Of a stretch of DNA of 32,038 bases, positions 15,992 to 23,227 are shown piece by piece. Source of the DNA: an uncultured Eubacteriales bacterium (GTDB taxonomy: Bacteria > Bacillota > Clostridia > Christensenellales > Aristaeellaceae); contig CADCHI010000037.1 of assembly GCA_902801165.1 (NCBI GenBank), positions 1 through 32,038 on the forward strand. The letters run 5' to 3'. Both the position numbers and the translations under genes were made by a program. The notes beneath the pieces are model-generated. The model had not been told where the DNA came from. It made no database searches and was given only the letters and a program-made list of their open reading frames with translations. The stretch's first letter is position 1. Each line of letters begins with the position of its first letter.

Positions 15992-16879
15992 TTAATGATG
16001 CAGGGTCTCGCCGGTCAGCTTCTGATAGTACTTGAGCAGGGCGCTGTGGTCGCAGCTGCCGTCGCCGTCGTGATGCAGGACCTTCATCATCTCGAGAACC
16101 ATCTGGGTCAGCGGGATGGGCGCGTCCACGGTCTTGGCGGCGTCCACGACGTTGCTCAGGTCCTTGATGTGCAGGTCGATGCGGAAGCCGGGCTTGAAGT
16201 TCTGGTCCATCATCATCGGAGCCTTGGCGTTCATGACGGTGCTGCCGGCCAGGCCGCCCTTGATGGCATTGAAGATCTTCTCGGGCTCCACGCCGCACAT
16301 CTGGCCCATCTGCATGGCCTCGGCCAGCGCCGCGATGTTCACGGCCACGATGGTCTGATTGCACAGCTTGGTCACGTTGCCCGCGCCGACATCGCCGCAG
16401 AGCACCACGGAGGCGCCCATGACGTCCAGGATCGGCTTATACTGATCGAACAGGTCCTGCCTGCCGCCCACCATGAACGCCAGGGTGCCGTCGATGGCCT
16501 TCGGCTCGCCGCCGGAGACGGGGCAGTCCAGCATGTCGATGCCCAGCTTCGCCAGCTCGGCCGCGATCTCGCGGGAGGCGATGGGGTTGATGGAGGAGCA
16601 ATCCAGCACGACCGCGCCCTTCTTCAGGGTCTTGGCGGCGCCATCCTCACCGAACAGGGCTTCCTTCACGTTGGGGGAGTTGGGCACCATGGTGATCAGC
16701 ACATCCACCTGGCTGCCGACATCCATGTTGCTCGCGGCGGCCTTCGCGCCCGCGGCAACGACCTCTTCAACGTTCTTGGGGGCAAACTTGTCCGCCACGA
16801 TCACTTCGTAGCCGGCCTTCACCAGGTTCTTCGCCATCGGCTTGCCCATGATGCCCAGTCCGATAAATCCGATTTTCAT
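15992..16879 (-). CDS. garR: 2-hydroxy-3-oxopropionate (tartronate semialdehyde) reductase, GarR-like
   Basis: A beta-hydroxyacid dehydrogenase of 295 residues that reduces tartronate semialdehyde to D-glycerate in the named family. It has GFIGLGIMGKPMAKNL at 4-19, the substrate loop DCPVSGGEPKA at 118-128, GNVTKLCNQ at 167-175 with catalytic Lys171, and IKDLSN near 238-243. The stretch 208-235 (GGLAGSTV, then AKAP, then FKPGFRIDLHIKDL) is, from memory, very close to E. coli GarR, which makes this narrower call more likely than 3-hydroxyisobutyrate dehydrogenase. No GarL aldolase, glucarate/galactarate dehydratase or glycerate kinase is present here, so the source of its substrate is unclear. 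AAGGA lies 11 bases upstream of the start. A composite hairpin repeat separates it from the transketolase C gene. Confidence 0.88.
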   Translation of the reverse strand: MKIGFIGLGIMGKPMAKNLVKAGYEVIVADKFAPKNVEEVVAAGAKAAASNMDVGSQVDVLITMVPNSPNVKEALFGEDGAAKTLKKGAVVLDCSSINPIASREIAAELAKLGIDMLDCPVSGGEPKAIDGTLAFMVGGRQDLFDQYKPILDVMGASVVLCGDVGAGNVTKLCNQTIVAVNIAALAEAMQMGQMCGVEPEKIFNAIKGGLAGSTVMNAKAPMMMDQNFKPGFRIDLHIKDLSNVVDAAKTVDAPIPLTQMVLEMMKVLHHDGDGSCDHSALLKYYQKLTGETLHH

Positions 16880-16910
16880 TTTGCATTACATCCTTTCAGT
16901 TTGAATTGTG

Positions 16911-17012
16911 GAGACGGACTCCCTCCGGCCCTTCGGGCCGCCTCCCTCAAGGAGGAAGGCTCCCTCCCCGAGGGAGCTGTCAGCAACGCTGACCGAGAGA
17001 GTCCGGCGTCTC
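16911..17012. repeat. composite hairpin repeat between transketolase C and GarR-like genes
   Basis: Outer arms gagacggact (16911-16920) and gtccggcgtctc (17001-17012) are roughly complementary. Inside are ggccc-ttc-gggcc, ctccctc-ccc-gagggag and gtcag-caac-gctgac. This is the pattern of the abundant ctccctc/gtcagc-type palindromic repeat seen between genes in Oscillospirales-like genomes. It carries no gene. It sits within the operon and would be transcribed. Confidence 0.75.
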
Positions 17013-17035
17013 ATAAATGGCAGTCCGTTTTCGCC

Positions 17036-17977
17036 TTACGCCAGCGCCTTTTTGACGGTGGCGACGATATCGGCGGGGGTCAGGTGGTACTCGACCAGCA
17101 GCTCGTCGTACTTCTGGGCAGAGGTGCCGAAGCAGTCCATGATGCCCATGCGCAGGGTGCGCACGCGGCTGTCGGCGTCGCCCTCGGCCAGCGCCTCGAG
17201 CACCGCGTCGCCCATGCCGCCGATGATCGAAGCCTCTTCCACGGTGACGGCGGCCTTCATGCCCTTGGCAGCGGCGCGCACGCCCTCGGCGTCAAAGGGC
17301 TTGATGGTGGCGATGTTGACGACCTTGGCGGAGATGCCCTCGGCCTCCAGCAGCTTGGCGGCCTCCAGAGCCTGGTACACCATGAAGCCGGTGGCGAAGA
17401 TCACGACGTCCTTGCCGTCCTTCATCTCGCGGACCTTGCCGAACTCGAAGACATCGTCCTCGCCAGTCACGACGGGCACGTCGTTGCGGTTCACGCGGAT
17501 GTAGCAGGGGCCGTCGATCTCGGCCATGGCCTTGACGATCTTCTTGGTCTCATAGTAGTCGGCGGGAGAGAACACCTTCATGTTGGGCAGCACGCGCATG
17601 ATGGCGATGTCGTCCACGGACTGGTGGGTCTTGCCGTCGCCGAAGTCGGACAGGCCGGCGGAGGAGCCGCAGATCTTCACGTTCAGCCGCGGGATGGCCA
17701 CGGAGGAACGGATCTGGTCGTAGGGGCGGCCGGAGGCGAACACCGCGAAGGTGCTGGCAAAGGCGGTGTGGCCGGTCAGGGCCAGGCCCGCCGCCGCGGA
17801 GATCATGTTGGCCTCGGCGATGCCCATCTGGAAATAGCGCTCCGGGAATTCGCCGCCGAACATATTGGACATGGTGGACTTGCCGAGGTCGGCCTCCAGC
17901 GCGACCACCTTTTCATTGGCGCGGCCGAGCTCAAGCAGGGCTTCGCCATAAGCCTTGCGCATATTCATCTTGCTCAT
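17036..17977 (-). CDS. transketolase, C-terminal subunit (split transketolase)
   Basis: The pyrimidine-binding and C-terminal half of a two-subunit, thiamine-diphosphate-dependent transketolase, 313 residues. The catalytic glutamate that activates the cofactor is Glu55 in MGIAEANM. FAVFASGRPYDQIR at 78-91 and DGKTHQSVDD near 119-128 are further transketolase landmarks, and residues 180-310 form the C-terminal transketolase domain. GGAGGAGG lies inside the end of the N-subunit gene, 3 bases of spacer separate the two genes, and they must make one enzyme. Split transketolases occur in many Firmicutes and archaea. Here the pair is embedded in a catabolic cassette, which argues for a dedicated substrate (a ketose or keto-acid phosphate) rather than housekeeping duty. 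Apulose-4-phosphate transketolase is a known two-subunit member of the same family. Confidence 0.93.
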   Translation of the reverse strand: MSKMNMRKAYGEALLELGRANEKVVALEADLGKSTMSNMFGGEFPERYFQMGIAEANMISAAAGLALTGHTAFASTFAVFASGRPYDQIRSSVAIPRLNVKICGSSAGLSDFGDGKTHQSVDDIAIMRVLPNMKVFSPADYYETKKIVKAMAEIDGPCYIRVNRNDVPVVTGEDDVFEFGKVREMKDGKDVVIFATGFMVYQALEAAKLLEAEGISAKVVNIATIKPFDAEGVRAAAKGMKAAVTVEEASIIGGMGDAVLEALAEGDADSRVRTLRMGIMDCFGTSAQKYDELLVEYHLTPADIVATVKKALA

Positions 17978-17980
17978 GGT

Positions 17981-18820
17981 TTACGCCTCCTCCTTCATCT
18001 TTTCGACCATCGCCTGGGCGATCTTGTACTCTTCCTCGTTCATCGCGGCGTTGTGATAGGCGGCCTTGCCCTCGGCGAAGGGGAAGCCCTTGCCCTTGAC
18101 GGTGTTGGCGATGATGGCGGTGGGCTTGCCCTTGCAGGCCTTGGCGGCATCCAGCGCCTCGAGGATCTGGGCCATGTCGTGGCCGTCGATCTCGATGGTG
18201 TTCCAGCCGAACGCCTCCCATTTTTCCTTCAGCATGCCGTTGGGCAGCACGTTGTCCACGGTGTCGGTGGCCTGCACGCCGTTGCGGTCGATGATGGCCA
18301 CGAGGTTGTCCACCTTGTGGGCCGCGGCGGCCATGGCGGCCTCCCAGATCTGGCCCTCGTCCAGCTCGCCGTCGCCGACGATGCAGAACACGCGGGATTC
18401 ACTCTTGTCCACCCGCAGGCCGAAGGCCATGCCCAGCGACACGCTCAGGCCCTGGCCCAGGGAGCCGGTGACGGCCTCGATGCCGGGGGTGTGGTCCATG
18501 TCGGGGTGGCCCTGCAGGGTGCCGTCCAGGGTCTTGACCTTGTGCAGGTCCTCATGGCTGACATAGCCCAGCTCCACAAAGGCGGCGTACTGCGCCAGCA
18601 CGGCGTGGCCCTTGGAGAACACGCAGCGGTCGCGCAGGGGGTTCTTGGGATCGTCAAACACCTTCATGTGCTTGAAGTACAGCGCGGCCACCACGTCCAT
18701 GATGGAGGAGCTGCCGCCCAGATGGCCCACCTTTCCCGGGGGGATCATTTCGATCAGGTTGCCGCGCAGCGTCGCGGCGATCTTCCTGAGATCGTGAAGC
18801 TCTTTTTCAGAATAGCTCAT
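17981..18820 (-). CDS. transketolase, N-terminal subunit (split transketolase)
   Basis: The thiamine-diphosphate pyrophosphate-binding half, 279 residues. It has GHLGG at 32-36, SKGH at 69-72, GSLGQGLS at 119-126, and the cofactor/Mg motif GDGELDEGQIWEA (149-161) running on to Asn180 in IDRN. With the downstream C subunit it makes a complete transketolase. The start at 18820 is preferred over the ATG 9 bases upstream because AAGGAG lies directly against that upstream ATG but 9 bases from this one. The upstream frame to 18937 would read through an intergenic inverted repeat, so I exclude it. Gene order (N then C, 3-base gap) matches split transketolases elsewhere. Confidence 0.95.
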   Translation of the reverse strand: MSYSEKELHDLRKIAATLRGNLIEMIPPGKVGHLGGSSSIMDVVAALYFKHMKVFDDPKNPLRDRCVFSKGHAVLAQYAAFVELGYVSHEDLHKVKTLDGTLQGHPDMDHTPGIEAVTGSLGQGLSVSLGMAFGLRVDKSESRVFCIVGDGELDEGQIWEAAMAAAAHKVDNLVAIIDRNGVQATDTVDNVLPNGMLKEKWEAFGWNTIEIDGHDMAQILEALDAAKACKGKPTAIIANTVKGKGFPFAEGKAAYHNAAMNEEEYKIAQAMVEKMKEEA

Positions 18821-18839
18821 CGGAAACATCTCCTTGTAT

Positions 18840-18915
18840 GAATTGAGAATTGAGAATTGGGAATGGAGAATTATGGATAGCCGGCGATGCCTTTTCAATT
18901 CCTCATTCTCAATTG
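18840..18915. repeat. aattgagaat-type inverted repeat between SDR and transketolase N genes
   Basis: The left arm carries tandem aattgagaat units (18840-18874) and the right arm (18892-18915) is the near complement, with about 20 paired bases. A lone half of the same motif (aattctcaatttccaatta, about 23212-23230) lies at the end of the transaldolase gene. It looks like a small dispersed palindromic repeat, transcribed within the operon. Confidence 0.65.
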
Positions 18916-18938
18916 TTGATTTGTCGCCTTGCGTCAAA

Positions 18939-19691
18939 TCAATAGCAGGTCACGCCGCCATCGATCGGCAGGGCAATGCCGTTGATGAAGCTGGCTTCCT
19001 CGCTGCACAGGTACAACACGGCGTTGGCCACGTCCTGAGCGGTGGCCAGGCGGCCCAGCGGCACCTCACCCACGCGCTCCGCGTGGAACTGGGGGTCCTT
19101 CAGCCTCTCCCGCACCAGGGGGGTGTCCACGGTGCTGGGATGGATGGAGTTGCAGCGGATGCCGTCCTTGGCGTAGCGGGAGGCGATGGCCTTGGTCAGC
19201 AGCGTCACCGCGCCCTTGGTGGCGGTGTAGGCCTCGGGGGTGAACTTGTGGCCCACCAGGCCGCACACGCTGGAGGTGTTGATGATCGCGCCGCCGCCCT
19301 GCTTGCGCATCACGGGGATGGCGTACTTGGTGCCCAGGAAGGTGGAGCCGGTGTTGACCTTCATCATGGTCATCCACTCGTCGATCACCATCTCCTCGAC
19401 GGGCTTGCGGATGTTGATGCCGGCGTTGTTCACCAGCACGTCCAAGCGTCCGCCCTTCTCCACGGCGAAATCCACCGCGGCCTTCCAATCGGCCTCGCTG
19501 GTGACGTCGGCCTTGATAAACCAGGCCTGGCCGCCCTTGGCGCAGATGTCGTCCGCGGTGGCCTGGCCCTTTTCGGCGTCCAGGTCCACGATGACCACCT
19601 TCGCGCCGTTGTCGCACAGCAGGCGCGCCATTTCGCTGCCCAGGCCGCCGCCCGCGCCAGTGATCATGATGACCTTATCCTTGACATTCAT
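18939..19691 (-). CDS. SDR family NAD-dependent oxidoreductase
   Basis: A second classical short-chain dehydrogenase, 250 residues, clearly different from the one at 15181. It has TGAGGGLG at 11-18, Asp36 in VDLD (favours NAD), NNAG at 88-91, catalytic Ser near 140-141 in INTSSVCG, and Tyr155 and Lys159 in YTATK. The end INGIALPIDGG is the usual SDR closing strand. The substrate cannot be assigned. Its place between the importer and the transketolase suggests it performs the first oxidation or reduction of the imported compound, on a hydroxyl or keto group of a sugar acid or polyol. GAAGG lies 8 bases upstream of the ATG. Inverted repeats flank it on both sides. Confidence 0.88.
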   Translation of the reverse strand: MNVKDKVIMITGAGGGLGSEMARLLCDNGAKVVIVDLDAEKGQATADDICAKGGQAWFIKADVTSEADWKAAVDFAVEKGGRLDVLVNNAGINIRKPVEEMVIDEWMTMMKVNTGSTFLGTKYAIPVMRKQGGGAIINTSSVCGLVGHKFTPEAYTATKGAVTLLTKAIASRYAKDGIRCNSIHPSTVDTPLVRERLKDPQFHAERVGEVPLGRLATAQDVANAVLYLCSEEASFINGIALPIDGGVTCY

Positions 19692-19728
19692 TGGAAAGAC
19701 CTTCTTTCATTTGATATGTTGGGGTTTT

Positions 19729-19854
19729 AGTGTGGAGTTTGGAGTGTTGAGTGTGGAGTTCAGGTGGAAATCCTTACGGATTTCTTTTGAAATAAGGCTA
19801 CGACGTGGCCCGGCATTCTTTAACTCCAAACTCCACTCTCCACACGCCAAACTC
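19729..19854. repeat. tgtggagttt-type inverted repeat between tctA and SDR genes
   Basis: The left arm (19729-19760) carries repeated gtgtggagttt units and the right arm (19821-19854) is its imperfect complement. About 60 bases lie between them. No gene or promoter is evident. It is one of several unrelated palindromic repeats placed at junctions of this operon. Confidence 0.65.
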
Positions 19855-19855
19855 A

Positions 19856-21358
19856 TTATCCCTTCGTGCCGCCCAGATCCTCCTTGACGCCCTTGATGGT
19901 CTTGATCGCGCCGGAGACCAGGGAGTACACCACGACCACCAGCAGGATGTCGCCCACCACGCGGGTCAGCACATTGCCGCCCATGGTCAGGGACTGGCGG
20001 AAGTTGGTATCCGCCGTCTTGCCCAGGATCAGGCCCAGGGTCAGCGGCGCCAGCGGGAAGTTCATCTTCCTCAGGAAGAAGCCGATCAGGCCGAACACCA
20101 GCATCAGCTTGACGTCAAACAGATTGGAGCGGGAGGCGTAGGCGCCCACGACGGTCAGCGACACGATGATGGGCATCAGCACCTTGCGGTTGATCTGCAA
20201 AATCTTGACCATGGGCTTGGTCAGCACCAGGGCCAGGGCCACCATGACGATGGCGGCGACCGCCAGGGTCAGGCCGACGGTGTACATGAAGGCGGGGGCC
20301 TTCACGGTCAGCATGGGGCCGGGCTGCACGCCGTGCAGGTTCAGGGCCGCCAGGAACATGGCCGCCTGGGTGGAGCCGGGGATGGCCAGGGTCAGCATGG
20401 GGATCATGGCGCCGGGGATGCAGGCGTTGTTGGCGGTCTCAGAGCAGGCCAGGCCGGCAAAGCTGCCCTTGCCGAAGTTGGCCTTGTCCTTGTCGCGGGA
20501 TTTGCCCGTGGAGTAGGACAGCCACGCGGCGATGTCCTCGCCCGCGCCGGGGATCGCGCCGATGCCGCAGCCGATCAGCGAGGAACGGAGCAGCGGGCGC
20601 AGCAGGCTCTTCAATTCTTCCTTGTCCGGCAGTATCGTGCCCATGTCGGAGTTGACCTGGAATGGCGTTCGATCCTGCAGAACCGACAGCACCTCGGCGA
20701 TGCCGAAGATACCGATCAGGGCGGGGATCAGCTCGACGCCGCTGCGCAGGGACGGAATCCAAGTGAAGCGGGCGGAGTTGTAGATCGCCTCGACGCCGAT
20801 CATCGCCACGAAGAAGCCGATGAAGCCGGCCAGCCAGCCCTTCAGGGGCGAGCAGTCCACGGACAGGTTGCCGCAGATGGTGATGCCGAACAGCGCCAGC
20901 AGGAACATCTCCCACTTGCCGAACTTCAGCGCGATCTTGGACAGGAAGGGGGTGGCGACCATCATGATCACCACGGACAGCAGGGTGCCCAGGCAGGACG
21001 CGAACACGCCGCCAAACAGCGCCTTGCCGCCCTTGCCGGACTTCGCCAGTGGGTAGCCGTCCAGCGCCGTCGCTGCCGCGTTGGGCGTGCCGGGGATGTT
21101 CAGCATGATGGCGGAGAACAGGCCGCCGGAGACCGCGCCCACGTACACGCCCAGCATGAACGCCACGGCCTGGTCCGAGGGGAGTTTATAGGTCAGGTTG
21201 ATCAAAAGGGCCAATGCCATGGTGCCGGTCAGGCCGGGGATCGCGCCGACCACCAGGCCCAGCAGCACCGCGCCGGCGACGATCAACAGGTTTGACAGTT
21301 CGAATACGCCGCCCGCCGCCTGGCCCACCAGGCTAAGCTGTTTCAGGAATTCACTCAT
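19856..21358 (-). CDS. tctA: tripartite tricarboxylate transporter large permease, TctA family
   Basis: The main membrane subunit of a TTT-type secondary importer that works with TctB and the binding protein TctC. At 500 residues it has full family length, about 12 predicted hydrophobic segments, and the duplicated signatures GAIPGLTGTMALALL near 38-52, IPGTPNAAATALDGYPLAKSG near 88-108, GAIPGAGEDIAAW near 268-280 and NNACIPGAMIPMLTLAIPGS near 310-329. Family members import citrate, other carboxylates and aromatic or sugar acids using the cation gradient. The neighbours here point to a sugar acid. AAGGAGG lies 10 bases before the start, and the gene begins 15 bp after the tctB stop. Gene order C-B-A is the usual one. 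Confidence 0.96.
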   Translation of the reverse strand: MSEFLKQLSLVGQAAGGVFELSNLLIVAGAVLLGLVVGAIPGLTGTMALALLINLTYKLPSDQAVAFMLGVYVGAVSGGLFSAIMLNIPGTPNAAATALDGYPLAKSGKGGKALFGGVFASCLGTLLSVVIMMVATPFLSKIALKFGKWEMFLLALFGITICGNLSVDCSPLKGWLAGFIGFFVAMIGVEAIYNSARFTWIPSLRSGVELIPALIGIFGIAEVLSVLQDRTPFQVNSDMGTILPDKEELKSLLRPLLRSSLIGCGIGAIPGAGEDIAAWLSYSTGKSRDKDKANFGKGSFAGLACSETANNACIPGAMIPMLTLAIPGSTQAAMFLAALNLHGVQPGPMLTVKAPAFMYTVGLTLAVAAIVMVALALVLTKPMVKILQINRKVLMPIIVSLTVVGAYASRSNLFDVKLMLVFGLIGFFLRKMNFPLAPLTLGLILGKTADTNFRQSLTMGGNVLTRVVGDILLVVVVYSLVSGAIKTIKGVKEDLGGTKG

Positions 21359-21373
21359 GTTCCGCGCACCTCC

Positions 21374-21865
21374 TTAAGGCATGGTGATGCCGAAGCCCAG
21401 CTTGAACGCGTAGAACACGATCACGGACATCGCCACCGCGATAATAATGCCCAGCCACCACTGCTTGGTCGCCTTCAGGTACAGGAAGTTGGCGATCAGG
21501 TAGATCGAGGTGGCGATGATGAAGTGCACGCGGCCCAGCAGCACATAGATGTAAACCACCATCATGGCCACCAGGATCACCACGCGGATGGTGGAGTCGC
21601 TGGTGATGAACTGCTTCAGGAACGCCCCGTTGCAGACCTCCTTCAGCTCCTTCGCGCCGCCGAGCTTGAAGCCGATGAAGGCCAGCACCGCGCCCAGCAC
21701 CACCAGCACCCCGCCGATGATCGTCGGGAAGAAGCCGGGGGCGTCCAGGAAGGTGTTGTAGACCTTCATGTTCAGGGAATCAATGATGACATAAATGCCA
21801 AACAGAACCAGCAGTATGCCGCAGAAAAAATCCTTCGCGGCATTCCTGTTCTTTTTCTCCTCCAT
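21374..21865 (-). CDS. tctB: tripartite tricarboxylate transporter small subunit, TctB family
   Basis: The small, poorly conserved membrane subunit of the TTT importer, 163 residues with four or five hydrophobic segments (about 12-28, 46-66, 93-110, 114-130 and 136-155). The motif APGFFPTIIGG at 42-52 is the most recognisable TctB feature. It pairs with TctA in the cytoplasmic membrane; its exact role is unknown. The start at 21865 has AAAGGAG 8 bases upstream. The longer reading to 21898 runs back into non-coding sequence without a better site. A 155-bp gap with a hairpin separates it from tctC. Confidence 0.92.
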   Translation of the reverse strand: MEEKKNRNAAKDFFCGILLVLFGIYVIIDSLNMKVYNTFLDAPGFFPTIIGGVLVVLGAVLAFIGFKLGGAKELKEVCNGAFLKQFITSDSTIRVVILVAMMVVYIYVLLGRVHFIIATSIYLIANFLYLKATKQWWLGIIIAVAMSVIVFYAFKLGFGITMP

Positions 21866-21945
21866 TTGGTTCACTCCTTTTGCGAAATCCGGGACCAACC
21901 CGACAGAGCCCGATTCCTGAATGCGACGATTGGACCCGGAAATGT

Positions 21946-21981
21946 CTGGAGCGTCGCGGCGCGATGCCCGCGACGCCCCAG
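21946..21981 (-). terminator. hairpin after tctC (attenuator or 3'-end stabiliser)
   Basis: Arms ctggagcgtcgcgg (21946-21959) and ccgcgacgccccag (21968-21981) pair over 13 of 14 positions. It lies just past the binding-protein gene, and on the minus strand is followed by acatttcc. Hairpins here commonly let the binding protein be made in excess over the membrane subunits. Confidence 0.65.
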
Positions 21982-22020
21982 GGAATCAAACCCAAACAGC
22001 GTTCAGGATGAGAGTGTCGA

Positions 22021-23067
22021 TTACTTGTAGGCCTCGCAGGTCAGCTTCACGGTGTCCCAATCGTACTCTTCCAGGGTCGGGATGCCGTAGTCAGCGGGGT
22101 TGCCCTCGCCCAGGCCGGCGTTGAACAGGGTCCAGGAGTAGCCGGAGATGGAGTAGGACAGGAACTTGTCGGCTTCCTCACCGGTCAGGCCGATGATGTT
22201 GAAGCCCTTGGAGGCGGCAAATTCCTTCACGGCGTCGGTCTCGATGGCGGCGTTGAAGGCCTCGACCAGCTTGTCGACGATCTCCTGGGGAGTGTCGCGG
22301 GGGATCATGATGGGCCAGGTCTCGTTCAGGTTCGGGATGCCGTCGGTGCCCTCGACCTCAGTGGTGACGGAGGGGGTGGTCACGCCGATGCCGGTGAACT
22401 CGAAGGGATCCGCGCAGGTGACGAAGATCGGCACCAGCATGTCGCCGTTCAGGTAGTCGATGACGGCGGACAGGGAGCCAGCGCCCACCATGACGTCGCC
22501 GGCGATGCAGCCAACGGCGGTGTCGGCGCAGGAGCCGAACAGGCTGTACTCGGGGGAAGCCACGCCCTTGGCGGCGCAGATGGCCTCGAACTGGGTGTGC
22601 GGGCCGTTGCCGTAAGCGCCCACGCCGAACTTGTTGCCGGCAGCCAGGTAGTCAAACAGCTCCTGGGTGTTGGTCACGCCAGCGTCCTTGTTGGCGAACA
22701 CCACGGCCGGGCCGGAGTACGGATGGAAGGAGATCCAATCCTGCCAGCTGGAGGTGGAGTAGGCGTAGATCGGGTAAGAGGAGAATCCGCCGGTACCAGT
22801 GGCGAACATGCTGGTGCCGTCGTGGGGCTGCTCCAGGACGTAGTCGCACGCCACGGCGGAGTTCGCGCCTTCCATGTTGGAGCAGTTGATGGTCTCGCCC
22901 AGGTAGTCAGCCATCGCGGCAACCACAGGACGCACCGCGGTGTCGGTTCCGCCACCGGCGCCGTAGCCGATGTACACGGTGGGAGTGGCCGGGAACACAG
23001 CCGCCATGGCGGAGGTGCAGCCCAGTACCAGCATCAGGCAGAGTACCGTCGCAAGCAGTTTCTTCAT
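22021..23067 (-). CDS. tctC: tripartite tricarboxylate transporter substrate-binding protein, TctC/Bug family
   Basis: The extracellular receptor that delivers the substrate to TctAB. The 348-residue product starts with a signal peptide (MKKLLATVLCLMLVLG) followed by CTSAMA. Either Cys17 is a poor lipobox cysteine, or signal peptidase I cuts near AMA-AV. The mature protein has the Bug-type opening YIGYGAGGGTDTAVRP (about 32-47), NMEGANSAVACDYV near 64-77 and the late IPRDTPQEIVDKLVEAFNAA near 260-279, a recognisable TctC feature. The start at 23067 has AGGAGG 8 bases upstream and begins the signal peptide; the longer frame to 23157 is non-coding leader. Ligand cannot be read, but Bug proteins bind carboxylates, which supports a sugar acid. 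Confidence 0.92.
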   Translation of the reverse strand: MKKLLATVLCLMLVLGCTSAMAAVFPATPTVYIGYGAGGGTDTAVRPVVAAMADYLGETINCSNMEGANSAVACDYVLEQPHDGTSMFATGTGGFSSYPIYAYSTSSWQDWISFHPYSGPAVVFANKDAGVTNTQELFDYLAAGNKFGVGAYGNGPHTQFEAICAAKGVASPEYSLFGSCADTAVGCIAGDVMVGAGSLSAVIDYLNGDMLVPIFVTCADPFEFTGIGVTTPSVTTEVEGTDGIPNLNETWPIMIPRDTPQEIVDKLVEAFNAAIETDAVKEFAASKGFNIIGLTGEEADKFLSYSISGYSWTLFNAGLGEGNPADYGIPTLEEYDWDTVKLTCEAYK

Positions 23068-23227
23068 TGTGGTATCCTCCTTATTTTCAAGCGCCGCAGC
23101 GCTTGTATTCCGTTGATAGGGAATCGGGCGCCTCGTCGGGCCCCCTCGGGCTCTCATGAAGCAGTTCCTTGCGCGGCAGGTTCAGCTCCCCTGCCCCACC
23201 GAACTTCCTTTAATTCTCAATTTCCAA

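Noticed and set aside
15797-18841. 1014-residue open frame on the plus strand
   Set aside because: It is antisense to GarR-like and both transketolase genes, with the same compositional artefact and no ribosome site.
19856-23067. Citrate-specific uptake system
   Set aside because: TctABC homology alone does not set the substrate, and no citrate lyase or TCA-related gene is adjacent. Neighbours are sugar and sugar-acid enzymes.
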